Shown: positions 16,984 through 26,657 of the stretch, in pieces | Layout of the letters: every line of letters starts with the position of its first letter | Position numbering within the stretch: position 1 is the first letter of the stretch | Assembly (NCBI RefSeq): GCF_044803115.1 | Contig: NZ_CP085224.1 | Coordinates: 1,426,001 to 1,490,000 of the forward strand | Direction of reading: 5' to 3' | Source: Caenispirillum salinarum_A | GTDB taxonomy: Bacteria; Pseudomonadota; Alphaproteobacteria; Rhodospirillales; Rhodospirillaceae | DNA length: 64,000 nt | Program-made: the position numbers and the translations under genes | Notes under the pieces: generated by a model | The model's input: only the letters and a program-made list of their open reading frames with translations | Databases searched by the model: none | Told to the model about the DNA's origin: nothing

Positions 16984-18111
16984 CTACTCGGCGGCAGAGA
17001 AGTCCACCACGTTCGCGGCGCGCGGCGCGGGCTCGCCCGCCTCGGCGCGCGCCGGCTCACCGCCCACCACCCGGTTGCGGCCGCCCGCCTTGGCGGCGTA
17101 CAGGCGCTGGTCGGCGGTGGCGAACAGGGCGGTCCAGTCATCGCCCCAGCGCATTTCCGCAACACCGATGCTGGCGGTGACGCGCACCCCGTCGACCGGC
17201 TGTGCGTCCAGGGTCCGGCGCAGCTTTTCCGCCACGGCCACCCCTTGCGCTTCCGCGGTCTCCGGCAGCAGCAGGGCGAATTCTTCGCCGCCGATGCGGC
17301 CCGCCACGTCCTGCCGGCGGGTACCGTCGACCATGCGCTGGGCGGCATGGCGCAGGACCTGGTCGCCGACGTCGTGGCCGTGCGTGTCGTTGATGGCCTT
17401 GAAGTGATCCAGGTCCACCAGCAGCAGCGTCAGCGGCCGGTGATGGCGGCGGGCGCGCTCGGCCTCCAGTTCGAACACCGTCTGGAAGTGCCGGCGGTTG
17501 ACCAGCCCGGTCAGGAAGTCGGTGTTGGCCGCTTCCTCCATGGTCCGCTGGGCGGTCGCGCGGCCGTGCTCGTAGTAGTACAGGATCGCCGTGATGCCGA
17601 GCGTCGCGCCCAGCGTGTTGTAGATGGCGACGAGCGTCACGCCCGGCACGCCGCGGGCCAGCATGTCCGCCAGCGCGATGCCGAGGCCGAGGACGAAGGC
17701 CAGCGCCGCGGCCAGTCCCCACCCTGCGCCCAGCATGAAGAAGGGAATGGCCGGAAAGAACGCCGCCCAGGCGAAGACGGCGTCATAGGGATTGCCGGTG
17801 GCGATCAGGAAGACGATCAGGATGCCGACGGTTCCCGAACTCACCCACGAGATGACGCGCGCGTCGCCGCGCCGGCGGTAGATGACGTAGGCGATCGTGA
17901 TCGCAGCCAGCGCCACGGCCTGGGCGGCGGCATGGTGGACATAGCCGGTGTAGAGCAGGTCGAACGGAATGAAGAAGCCCAGCAGGCCGCCGCCGAAGAC
18001 GTACATCCACGTCGCCAGCACGAAGTGCCGACGCTGGTCGCCGCACGCCAGATGCGGCGGCGGTTCCAGCCACCGGCTGATGATGGATCGGCGGGGCCGG
18101 ACCTGCGTCAT
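16984..18111 (-). CDS. Membrane-bound diguanylate cyclase (GGDEF)
   Basis: A 375-residue protein: about five or six transmembrane helices in residues 25-190, then a GGDEF domain at about 205-355. The active site is GGEEF, with the inhibitory RxxD site (RRQD) at the standard distance before it, so it should synthesise cyclic di-GMP and be product-inhibited. There is no EAL domain. The membrane part may sense a small molecule or redox/proton signal but has no recognised name. It is convergent with the MFS gene. Confidence 0.92.
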   Translation of the reverse strand: MTQVRPRRSIISRWLEPPPHLACGDQRRHFVLATWMYVFGGGLLGFFIPFDLLYTGYVHHAAAQAVALAAITIAYVIYRRRGDARVISWVSSGTVGILIVFLIATGNPYDAVFAWAAFFPAIPFFMLGAGWGLAAALAFVLGLGIALADMLARGVPGVTLVAIYNTLGATLGITAILYYYEHGRATAQRTMEEAANTDFLTGLVNRRHFQTVFELEAERARRHHRPLTLLLVDLDHFKAINDTHGHDVGDQVLRHAAQRMVDGTRRQDVAGRIGGEEFALLLPETAEAQGVAVAEKLRRTLDAQPVDGVRVTASIGVAEMRWGDDWTALFATADQRLYAAKAGGRNRVVGGEPARAEAGEPAPRAANVVDFSAAE

Positions 18112-18233
18112 CCCCTTGTCCCCCTCTGCGTGCCCCGTCCGCGGCGACCCCTTCTACCGCCGCCGAAATACCCCATTCGGATGGTACGGCAGCAGGCCGC
18201 CCTTCGCAACAGCAGGCGCAGGACGACAGCCGC

Positions 18234-18632
18234 TCAGGGTCGGGCATTCTGTCCGGGCGCGTGCCGCGTCTCGGGCTTTTCAAGCGCTTGAGCTGCAACG
18301 GGCTCCGGCGGGCGGGCGGCCCACTCGTCCACCACACTGCCCGACCATAGCGGCACGCCGGTGCGGTAGGCGGCGCGGCCGATGATGTGGGCGCCGATGG
18401 GCGCGGTGATCAGCAGGAAGGCGATGATCGCGAAGACACGGGCCGTCACCGCCGCTTCGCCGAAGAACAGCGCCACGGCGGCAAGGATCAGCCCAGCCCC
18501 CAGCGTGCCGGCCTTGGTGGAGGCGTGCATGCGGATGAACACGTCGGGCAGCCGCGCCACGCCCAGGGCGGCGACGAAAGCGAAGAAGGCGCCCAGCACC
18601 AGCAGCAGGGCGATCACGATGTCGGCGATCAT
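18234..18632 (-). CDS. mrpG: Mrp-type Na+/H+ antiporter subunit G
   Basis: A 132-residue protein with three membrane helices and the family segment RLPDVFIRMHASTKAGTLG. Last gene of the Mrp operon; its start overlaps the mrpF stop (ATGA). The C-terminal 30 residues after the membrane part are hydrophilic and variable. Confidence 0.93.
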   Translation of the reverse strand: MIADIVIALLLVLGAFFAFVAALGVARLPDVFIRMHASTKAGTLGAGLILAAVALFFGEAAVTARVFAIIAFLLITAPIGAHIIGRAAYRTGVPLWSGSVVDEWAARPPEPVAAQALEKPETRHAPGQNARP

Positions 18633-19018
18633 GGGCGGTGCTCCTTGAGCGTGTCGTCGTCGCCGTCGTCGTCGGGCTCCTCCAGGTCGGGCCCGTCAGG
18701 AATGCCGATGCTGGCCTCGGGCCGGGTCTCGGCGAAGCGGGCGAAGGCGAGCGTCCCCAGGAACGCCACCAGCGCCAGCGCCAGCGCCGCATCCAGCATG
18801 GCCGGGGCGCCCGATGTCATCGCCAGCAGCCCCGTCACGCACAAGGCCAGAAGGGCGACGGTGTCCAGCCCCACCACGCGGTCGGGCAGGGTGGGGCCGC
18901 GCGCCACCCGCCAGGCGCCCAGGGCGAAGGCGGCGGCCAGCAGGACGCTCGCGATGATGGCGGCCGCCGCGATGATCGGCCGGGCCTCGGCGAAGGCGGT
19001 CACGTCTTCCATCATCAT
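18629..19018 (-). CDS. mrpF: Mrp-type Na+/H+ antiporter subunit F
   Basis: A 129-residue three-helix protein with the conserved RxxRGPTLPDRVVGLD-type segment seen as RVARGPTLPDRVVGLD. It ends in an unusually acidic tail (EEPDDDGDDD). Three ATG codons stand in a row at 19018-19010; the first overlaps the mrpE stop (ATGA) with GGAG eight bases upstream and is the best start. Confidence 0.92.
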   Translation of the reverse strand: MMMEDVTAFAEARPIIAAAAIIASVLLAAAFALGAWRVARGPTLPDRVVGLDTVALLALCVTGLLAMTSGAPAMLDAALALALVAFLGTLAFARFAETRPEASIGIPDGPDLEEPDDDGDDDTLKEHRP

Positions 19019-19484
19019 CGCACTGTCTCCATCACGCGGCGCTCCATGCCCTCCTTCAGGCTCTTTCGCAGGGCATCGGGATCTTCGACGAACATGCCGT
19101 GCACCCACAGCGTCTTGCGGTCGGGCGAGACGTCCAGGCTGAGCGTGCCCGGCGTCAGCGAGATCAGGTTGGCGGTCAGCATGATCTCGCCGTCCTTCTC
19201 GGCGGTCAGGGGCACGGCGATGATGCCCGGACGGGCGTGGTGGCTGGGGGTCAGCACGTCCCACACCACGGCCACCGACGACCGAAACAGGTCGTAGAGG
19301 AAGTATCCCGCCAGCCCCAGCACCCGCCAGACGGCGCCGAAATAGCGGCTGGGCCCATAGAGCGGGCGGCTCGCCAGCAGGGCCAGATAGCCGACGGCGA
19401 AGCCGCTGAGAAGCGTCAGCCAGCCGAAGTTGCCGAGCAGGATTGCCCAGGCGACCATCAGCACGAGGTTGAGCATGAACAGGA

Positions 19485-19488
<4 letters not shown>
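19015..19488 (-). CDS. mrpE: Mrp-type Na+/H+ antiporter subunit E
   Basis: A 157-residue subunit with two or three N-terminal membrane helices and the conserved cytoplasmic part (LTANLISLTPGTLSLDVSPD). I chose the GTG at 19488: it overlaps the mrpD stop (GTGA) and has GGGAGG six bases upstream. The long open frame continuing upstream is mrpD read out of frame. Confidence 0.92.
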
Positions 19489-20998
<1,510 letters not shown>

Positions 20999-21002
<4 letters not shown>

Positions 21003-21358
21003 GAACGGTCACTCCCCTCGGCGATGGTCAGGGTCTCGGAATCAGTGGTGCCCAGGTCCTTGTGGGCGCGGTGGACCAGCGACAGGGCGAAGGCGAACAG
21101 GCCGAAGCTGATGACGATGGCCGTCAGGATCAGCGCCTGCGGCAGGGCGTTGGAGACATCGCCCGCCGGTGCCGCCGCCCCCTTGGCGATCAGCGCGGGC
21201 GCGCCTTCCGTCAGACGTCCGCCGGCGAAGATCACCAGATTGGCGGCATTGCCCAGCAGTGCGAGCCCGAACAGGAAGCGCACCAGGGACCGGTCGAGCA
21301 TGAGCCAGACGCTGGCGGCGGCCAGCACGCCGGCCAGCAGGGCGAGCAGAACGTCCAC
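20999..21358 (-). CDS. mrpC: Mrp-type Na+/H+ antiporter subunit C
   Basis: A 119-residue NuoK-like three-helix subunit (LLGNAANLVIF; DPLPQALILTAIVI-type segment seen as NALPQALILTAIVIS). GTG start at 21358, three bases after the mrpAB stop. The C-terminal 15 residues are hydrophilic. Confidence 0.94.
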
Positions 21359-21361
21359 GGG

Positions 21362-24097
21362 TCAGGCCTCCTCTTCCAGTCCGAACACGATGGCGAGCAC
21401 CGACCCCACAACCACCAGGAACACGCCGATGTCGAACACCAGGACGGTGGACAGCGGGATGCCCTTGTCGCCGGCGGCGGGATCACCGCCCACGAAGAGC
21501 CACAGCCCCTCGAACGGCGCGCCCCCGGCCAGCGCCCCCGCCAGGCCCGACAGCAGCGCGATCCCCAGGCCCGCCAGCGCGACGATGCGCGGCGCGCCGC
21601 CCAGGGCCTGGCGCGCCAGGCCGACGCCGTGGGCGAGCGCCAGCAGGGTGAAGCCGGTCGCGGCGATCAGGCCGGCGATGAACCCGCCGCCGGGATCGTT
21701 GTGGCCGCGCAGCAGCATGAACACGGCAAACACCGCCAGCAGCGCCGCCAGGCCGCGCGTCGCCGTGCGCAGGATCAGGCTCTCGATGGGCTGCTTGGGC
21801 ACCGCGATTCCGCCCTTCAGAAGGGCGTAGGCGCCCATGCCGGCGACGGCCACCACCGCGATCTCGCCGAAGGTGTCCAGCGCGCGGAAGTCCACCAGGA
21901 TGACGTTGACGATGTTGCGGCCGAAGGCCTCCGGCCAGCTCGCAGCCTCGAAGAAGTCGGTGACGCGGCGGTCGAAGGGCTCGGCCAGCACGGCCAGCAG
22001 CACCAGCGTCACCGTCAGTCCGGCGCCGACGGAGAGCATGCCGTCGCGCAGCCGGGCGCGGCGGTTGCGGCGCGGGGTCTGGGTCAGGCGCGGCAGGCGC
22101 ACCAGGGCGGCGGCCAGCAGCACCACCACCAGCGTCTCCACCAGGAACTGCGTCGTGGCGACGTCCACCGCCCCGTGCATGAGGAACAGCACGGCGACGG
22201 CGGTGCCCACGATCCCCAGCGCGCCGATGGCGGCCAGGCGCGAGCGGGTGGTGACCACGATGGCCGCGCCCGCCGCCGCCGTCACCGCGATGGTCACGCC
22301 CAGGATGCTCAGGTCCGGCGCGCCGGCGGCGGGAAAGGCGATGGCATCGGCCCAGACCAGGGTGAACAGCGCCAGCGCCACCACGGTGCCCAGCGTCGTC
22401 GCCATGTAGACCCGCAGGTGCCCGCCCTGCAGGATGCGCGTCTGCCACGCCGCCAGGGCCTTGAGGCCGGCGAGCCAGCCGTCGTAGGCGCGCTCCCCGG
22501 TCATCGGCAGGCGGCCGACGAAGGCGTCCAGCGCGGCCACAATGCGGGCCCGGAAGACGTAGATCAGCACGCCGAGCGTGAAGGTCGCGAGGCTGAGCAC
22601 CAGCGGCAGGTTGATGCCGTGCCACAGCGCCAGCTTCACCGCCGCCGGCTCCCCCAGCACCGACGTCACCGCCGGCTGCACCAGGGTGCCCGAGATCACG
22701 CCGGGCGCCAGCCCGAAGGCAAGGCCCAGGCCCGCCAGCAGCAGCGGCCCCGCCAGCATGGATTTCGGCGGGTCGTGCGGATGGGCGGCGACGCTCTTGC
22801 GCTGGCGGCCGAAGAAGGGGCCGATGGCGATCATGCCGGCGACGGCCACCATGCCGGCGCTCGCCAGCACCAGTCCGAAGGCGGCGACGCCGGGGGCGGC
22901 GACCAGGGCCAGTGCGCCCTCGTACTTCAGTTCCTTGCCGATGAAGCCCAGGAACGGCGGGAAACCACCCATGGAGAAGGCCGCAAGCACCGCGGCGGCG
23001 GCGGTCAGCGGCATGACGCGCGCCAGGCCGGCCAGCTTGTCGTGCTCGCGGGTGCCGGCCTCGTGGTCCAGAATGCCGACCACCATGAACAGCGTCGCCT
23101 TGTACAGCGCATGGACCACCAGGAAGGTCATGGCGGCGGCGATGGAGATGGGCGCCGAACCCGCCAGCAGCAGTGTCAGCGCGCCCAGCGCCATGACGGT
23201 GGTCCAGGCCAGCATCTGCTTGAGGTCCGTCTGCCGCAGCGCCCAGGCCGCGCCAATGACCGCCGTCAGCGCGCCGGCGACGGTCAGGCTCCAGACCCAC
23301 AGCGGATCGCCGCCCAGCGTGGGCGACAGACGGGCCAGAAGGTAGACGCCGGCCTTCACCATGGTCGCCGAGTGCAGGTAGGCCGACACGGGCGTCGGCG
23401 CGCTCATGGCGTTGGGCAGCCAGAAGTGGAAGGGGAACTGCGCGGACTTGGTGAAGCAGCCCAGCAGCACCAGCACGATGATCCCCGGCAGCAGCGCCGA
23501 GCCCTGGATCAGCGCCGGGTCCATGGCCGAGAGGCGCAGCGTCCCGGACTCCTGCCCCATGAGCAGCAGCCCGGCCAGCAGCGCCAGCCCGCCGCCGCCG
23601 GTCAGCAGCAGGGCTTGCAGGGCATTGCGGCGGGATTTCGGGTCGGTGTGGGTGAAGCCGATCAGCAGGAACGAGGTTACGGTGGTCAGTTCCCAGAACA
23701 CGAACAGCGCGACGGCGTCGTCCGCCAGCACTAGGCCCAGCATGGAGAACATGAAGGCCGTCATGTAGAGGAAGAACCGCCCCAGGTGGACGTGCCCTTT
23801 CAGATAGGCGCCGGCATAGAGCATGATCACCACGCCGATGCCGCTGACCAGCAGGCCGAACAGCAGCGCCAGACCGTCAATGCGGAAAGCCAGCGACACG
23901 CCGAGCGTCGGCGCCCAGTCCATGGCCCAGAGCACCGGACGGCCTTCGGAAACGCGGGGCAGCAGGCTCAGAAGCCAGGCAGCGACCAGGGCCGGCGGCA
24001 CGGCTGCGACGAACCCCATCCACCGTCCGCCGTCCCGGAAACGGTTCCGGCTCGCGGCCGGCGCCGGCGCGGCGATGTCCAGGATTCCGTTGCCCAC
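21362..24097 (-). CDS. mrpA: Fused Mrp-type Na+/H+ antiporter subunit A/B
   Basis: A 911-residue membrane protein. Residues about 30-640 are the NuoL-like MrpA body with conserved lysine and glutamate helices (FWELTTVTSFLLIG; KSAQFPFHFWLPNAM; HALYKATLFMVVG), 640-760 the MrpA C-terminal helices, and about 775-911 the MrpB domain (LLRGHNDPGGGFIAGL). An A-B fusion is usual in alphaproteobacteria, where the system is also called Pha. I chose the GTG at 24097 because GGGAGGG lies eight bases upstream; a frame open to 24175 has none. First gene of the six-gene operon mrpAB-C-D-E-F-G, divergent from pyrF. Confidence 0.93.
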   Translation of the reverse strand: MGNGILDIAAPAPAASRNRFRDGGRWMGFVAAVPPALVAAWLLSLLPRVSEGRPVLWAMDWAPTLGVSLAFRIDGLALLFGLLVSGIGVVIMLYAGAYLKGHVHLGRFFLYMTAFMFSMLGLVLADDAVALFVFWELTTVTSFLLIGFTHTDPKSRRNALQALLLTGGGGLALLAGLLLMGQESGTLRLSAMDPALIQGSALLPGIIVLVLLGCFTKSAQFPFHFWLPNAMSAPTPVSAYLHSATMVKAGVYLLARLSPTLGGDPLWVWSLTVAGALTAVIGAAWALRQTDLKQMLAWTTVMALGALTLLLAGSAPISIAAAMTFLVVHALYKATLFMVVGILDHEAGTREHDKLAGLARVMPLTAAAAVLAAFSMGGFPPFLGFIGKELKYEGALALVAAPGVAAFGLVLASAGMVAVAGMIAIGPFFGRQRKSVAAHPHDPPKSMLAGPLLLAGLGLAFGLAPGVISGTLVQPAVTSVLGEPAAVKLALWHGINLPLVLSLATFTLGVLIYVFRARIVAALDAFVGRLPMTGERAYDGWLAGLKALAAWQTRILQGGHLRVYMATTLGTVVALALFTLVWADAIAFPAAGAPDLSILGVTIAVTAAAGAAIVVTTRSRLAAIGALGIVGTAVAVLFLMHGAVDVATTQFLVETLVVVLLAAALVRLPRLTQTPRRNRRARLRDGMLSVGAGLTVTLVLLAVLAEPFDRRVTDFFEAASWPEAFGRNIVNVILVDFRALDTFGEIAVVAVAGMGAYALLKGGIAVPKQPIESLILRTATRGLAALLAVFAVFMLLRGHNDPGGGFIAGLIAATGFTLLALAHGVGLARQALGGAPRIVALAGLGIALLSGLAGALAGGAPFEGLWLFVGGDPAAGDKGIPLSTVLVFDIGVFLVVVGSVLAIVFGLEEEA

Positions 24098-24355
24098 GTC
24101 GTTGACCCTCCCAGCCTCAACATCATCATTCCCCACGCGGTCGTCCAGCCATTGGGACCGACCGCAAACGCACAAGATCGCACAAATCAGGGCGCACGAA
24201 ACCCGCGGCGTCCCGTTGTGACGGCCACGACCCTGATCCTAAGCCGGATATTGGTGCGCCGCGACAGAACACAAGCGTGGCTCCTCCCGTTGCCCGGCGG
24301 GCATCCGCTGGTGTAAGGGTGAGGTTCCACATCCACCATCGGACCGCCCCCGCCC
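24098..24355. other. Divergent promoter region mrpAB/pyrF
   Basis: A 258-base gap between divergently read mrpAB and pyrF. It must hold both promoters, but I could not single out convincing -35/-10 pairs or operators. Confidence 0.35.
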
Positions 24356-25111
24356 ATGACGCCTCTTCGCAATCCCGTGTTTTGCGCCCTGGACACCACA
24401 GACCTGAACAAGGCGACCCGGATGGCCGCGCGCATCGGCGACACGGTCGGCGGCATCAAGCTGGGGCTGGAATTCTTCACCGCCCAGGGCCGCAAGGGGG
24501 TGGAGCAGGTGGGCAAGGCCGGCGACGCGCCGTTGTTCCTGGACCTGAAGTTCCACGACATCCCCAACACCGTGGCCGGAGCCATCCGCGCCGCGACGCA
24601 GCTCAAGCCCGCCATCGTCAACGTGCATGCCGCCGGCGGCCGGGTGATGATGGAAGCCGCCGCCCGCGCCGCGACGGAAGCGGCGGAGGAATTCCTGGTG
24701 CCGCGCCCGCTGGTGCTGGCCGTCACCGTCCTGACCAGCATGGACGACGAGGACCTGGCCGGCACCGGCGTCACCCGGCCCGTCTCCGACCAGGTGCGGG
24801 CGCTGGCCGAACTGGCGCAGAACAGCGGCATGGACGGCGTCGTATGCTCGCCGCACGAGGCATCCGTGCTGCGCGCCGACCGGGGCTCGGCCTTCAGGCT
24901 GCTGTGCCCGGGCGTGCGTCCGCACGGGTCCGCGCCCGACGATCAGAAAAGAATCATGACGCCGGCGGAAGCGCTGGAGGCCGGGGCGGACTATCTGGTG
25001 ATCGGCCGCCCCATCACCGCGCACCAGGACCCCGAGGGCGCGGCCCAGTCCATCATCGCCGACCTGCCCAAGCCGGCGGCACCGGCGGGAAACACGGAGT
25101 ACGATATCTGA
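24356..25111 (+). CDS. pyrF: Orotidine-5'-phosphate decarboxylase
   Basis: A 251-residue TIM-barrel enzyme that makes UMP from OMP. The catalytic D63-x-K65-x-x-D68 array (LDLKFHDIPNT) and K35 are present. Length is at the upper end of the family because of short C-terminal residues. The stop overlaps the trpF start by one base (TGATG), so the two are co-translated. Confidence 0.96.
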   Translation: MTPLRNPVFCALDTTDLNKATRMAARIGDTVGGIKLGLEFFTAQGRKGVEQVGKAGDAPLFLDLKFHDIPNTVAGAIRAATQLKPAIVNVHAAGGRVMMEAAARAATEAAEEFLVPRPLVLAVTVLTSMDDEDLAGTGVTRPVSDQVRALAELAQNSGMDGVVCSPHEASVLRADRGSAFRLLCPGVRPHGSAPDDQKRIMTPAEALEAGADYLVIGRPITAHQDPEGAAQSIIADLPKPAAPAGNTEYDI

Positions 25112-25752
25112 TGGCGGTCGCGAAGATCTGCGGCATCACCGACGAGGACGCCATGGTCGCCGCCGTGGAGCACGGCGCGGCCTATGTGGGGCTGGTGTTC
25201 TTCCCGCCCAGCCCGCGCGCCATCCTGCCCAAGAATGCCGCCGAACTGGTGGAAGGCATGCCCGAGGATGTGCAGGTGGTGGGCCTGTTCGTCGACCCCA
25301 CCGACGACGAACTGGACGCCGTGCTCAACCACGTTCGGCTGGACATGATCCAGCTCCACGGCAAGGAAAGCGCTGAACGGGTGGAGCAGGTGCGGCAGGA
25401 GTACGCCACGCCCGTCATGAAGGCGCTGGGGATCGCGCAGGCCTCCGACCTTCAGGACGCGCAGGCCTACGCCGATGCCGCCGACATGCTGCTGTTCGAC
25501 GCCAAGCCGCCGGCCGACGCCGACCGCCCCGGCGGCCACGGCCTGCCGTTCGCCTGGGACATCCTGCGCGCCTGGGACCGCGACGACGTGCCCTGGATGC
25601 TCGCCGGCGGCCTGACGCCCGACAATGTCGCCCGCGCCATCGCCGAGAGCGGGGCGGAAATCGTCGACGTGTCCTCGGGCGTGGAGCACGAGAAAGGCCG
25701 CAAGGACCCCGCGCTCATCAAGGCCTTCCTGGATGCGGTGGCGGCCGCCTGA
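25111..25752 (+). CDS. trpF: Phosphoribosylanthranilate isomerase
   Basis: A 213-residue TIM-barrel enzyme of tryptophan synthesis. The catalytic Cys is C7 (KICGIT) and the acid is the Asp in MLLFDAKPP; the phosphate site LAGGLTPDNV and VDVSSGVE are intact. It is coupled to pyrF but not to trpB, unlike the usual alphaproteobacterial trpF-trpB-trpA order. No trp genes follow it; the next gene is convergent. Confidence 0.96.
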   Translation: MAVAKICGITDEDAMVAAVEHGAAYVGLVFFPPSPRAILPKNAAELVEGMPEDVQVVGLFVDPTDDELDAVLNHVRLDMIQLHGKESAERVEQVRQEYATPVMKALGIAQASDLQDAQAYADAADMLLFDAKPPADADRPGGHGLPFAWDILRAWDRDDVPWMLAGGLTPDNVARAIAESGAEIVDVSSGVEHEKGRKDPALIKAFLDAVAAA

Positions 25753-25782
25753 GGCGACGGCCCGCCGTCACGTCAGCTTGTC

Positions 25783-26538
25783 TTACTCTTCGGCCATCAG
25801 GGCTTCGTAGCGGCCCAGGGCCTCGGTCACGGCGATGTCGAACAGCCGACCCCCGTGATCTGCGTTGGCGAGGCTGGGGTCGCTGCCCATGCGCCCGTCC
25901 GGGTGGACGCGACGGAAGTGCTCGGCGTCGTGGTAGGCGCTGGTGGGGGCGACGCGCGGCTCAAGCCCGGCGGTGGTGGGCGCGTGGTCGGGATAGAGGA
26001 AGTGCATGAGGCTCAACTCGCCGCAGGTGGCGTGGCTGCCGTCGGCGGGGCCGAAGACCTCATCGCAATAGGCCTTCACCTGGGTGCCGGCCCACCAGTT
26101 CTGCACGGCGAAGCGCAGGTCGCGGCCCTTGCCGCCGCGGTCGGTGGCCTCGCGGGTCTCGCAGTGGATTTCGTACCACGCCGACTGCAGGGTCGGAATG
26201 TTGCCGCCGTGGCCGTTGACGAACAGGAACCGCTCGAACCCGTGGGCGGCCAGGCCCGTCACCCAGTCGCGCACCACGGCGACCATGGTGGACGGGCGGA
26301 AGGTCATGCTGCCGGCAAACGTCATGTGGTGCACCGCCATGCCGACCGGAATGCCCGGCGCCACCATGATACCGGCCCGCTTGCCCGCCTCGGCCGCGAC
26401 GGCCTCGGCGCACAGGGCGTCGGTGCCCAGCAGGCCCGTCGGGCCGTGCTGTTCCGTCGAGCCGATGGGGACGATGATGCCGCGGGAGGACTCCAGGTAG
26501 TCCTCGACCTGGGGCCAGGTGGAGAGCTGCAGGCGCAT
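25783..26538 (-). CDS. Creatininase family protein
   Basis: A 251-residue metal-dependent amidohydrolase-like protein. Metal ligands of the family are visible: E29 and H31 in STEQHGP, D40 in GTDALC, H110 in NGHGGN and a Glu in the HATCGELSLM segment. Family members open cyclic amides (creatinine) or process precursors such as MftE or ArfB; substrate here is unknown. The ATG at 26538 begins the family (MRLQLSTWPQ); the longer frame to 26649 is Arg-rich and unrelated. It is divergent from the photolyase gene with about 120 bases between. Confidence 0.85.
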   Translation of the reverse strand: MRLQLSTWPQVEDYLESSRGIIVPIGSTEQHGPTGLLGTDALCAEAVAAEAGKRAGIMVAPGIPVGMAVHHMTFAGSMTFRPSTMVAVVRDWVTGLAAHGFERFLFVNGHGGNIPTLQSAWYEIHCETREATDRGGKGRDLRFAVQNWWAGTQVKAYCDEVFGPADGSHATCGELSLMHFLYPDHAPTTAGLEPRVAPTSAYHDAEHFRRVHPDGRMGSDPSLANADHGGRLFDIAVTEALGRYEALMAEE

Positions 26539-26657
26539 GATGATTCCGTTGAACTGACAGAGGGGGCGACGCCGTATGGGCGTCGGGTGCCCACACCTAC
26601 CACCGCGCCCCCGCCGACGCCAAGCCCGACACGTCCCCAGTCCGCGCAAGGGTATCC

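Noticed and set aside
14957..17348. Minus-strand frames with ERERER and GTGTGT runs
   Set aside because: They are translations of the CCGTTC repeat and the antisense of the MFS gene.
21062..23734. 890-codon open frame opposite mrpAB
   Set aside because: It is the antisense shadow of membrane-protein codons, rich in His/Gln/Arg/Gly, with no domain.
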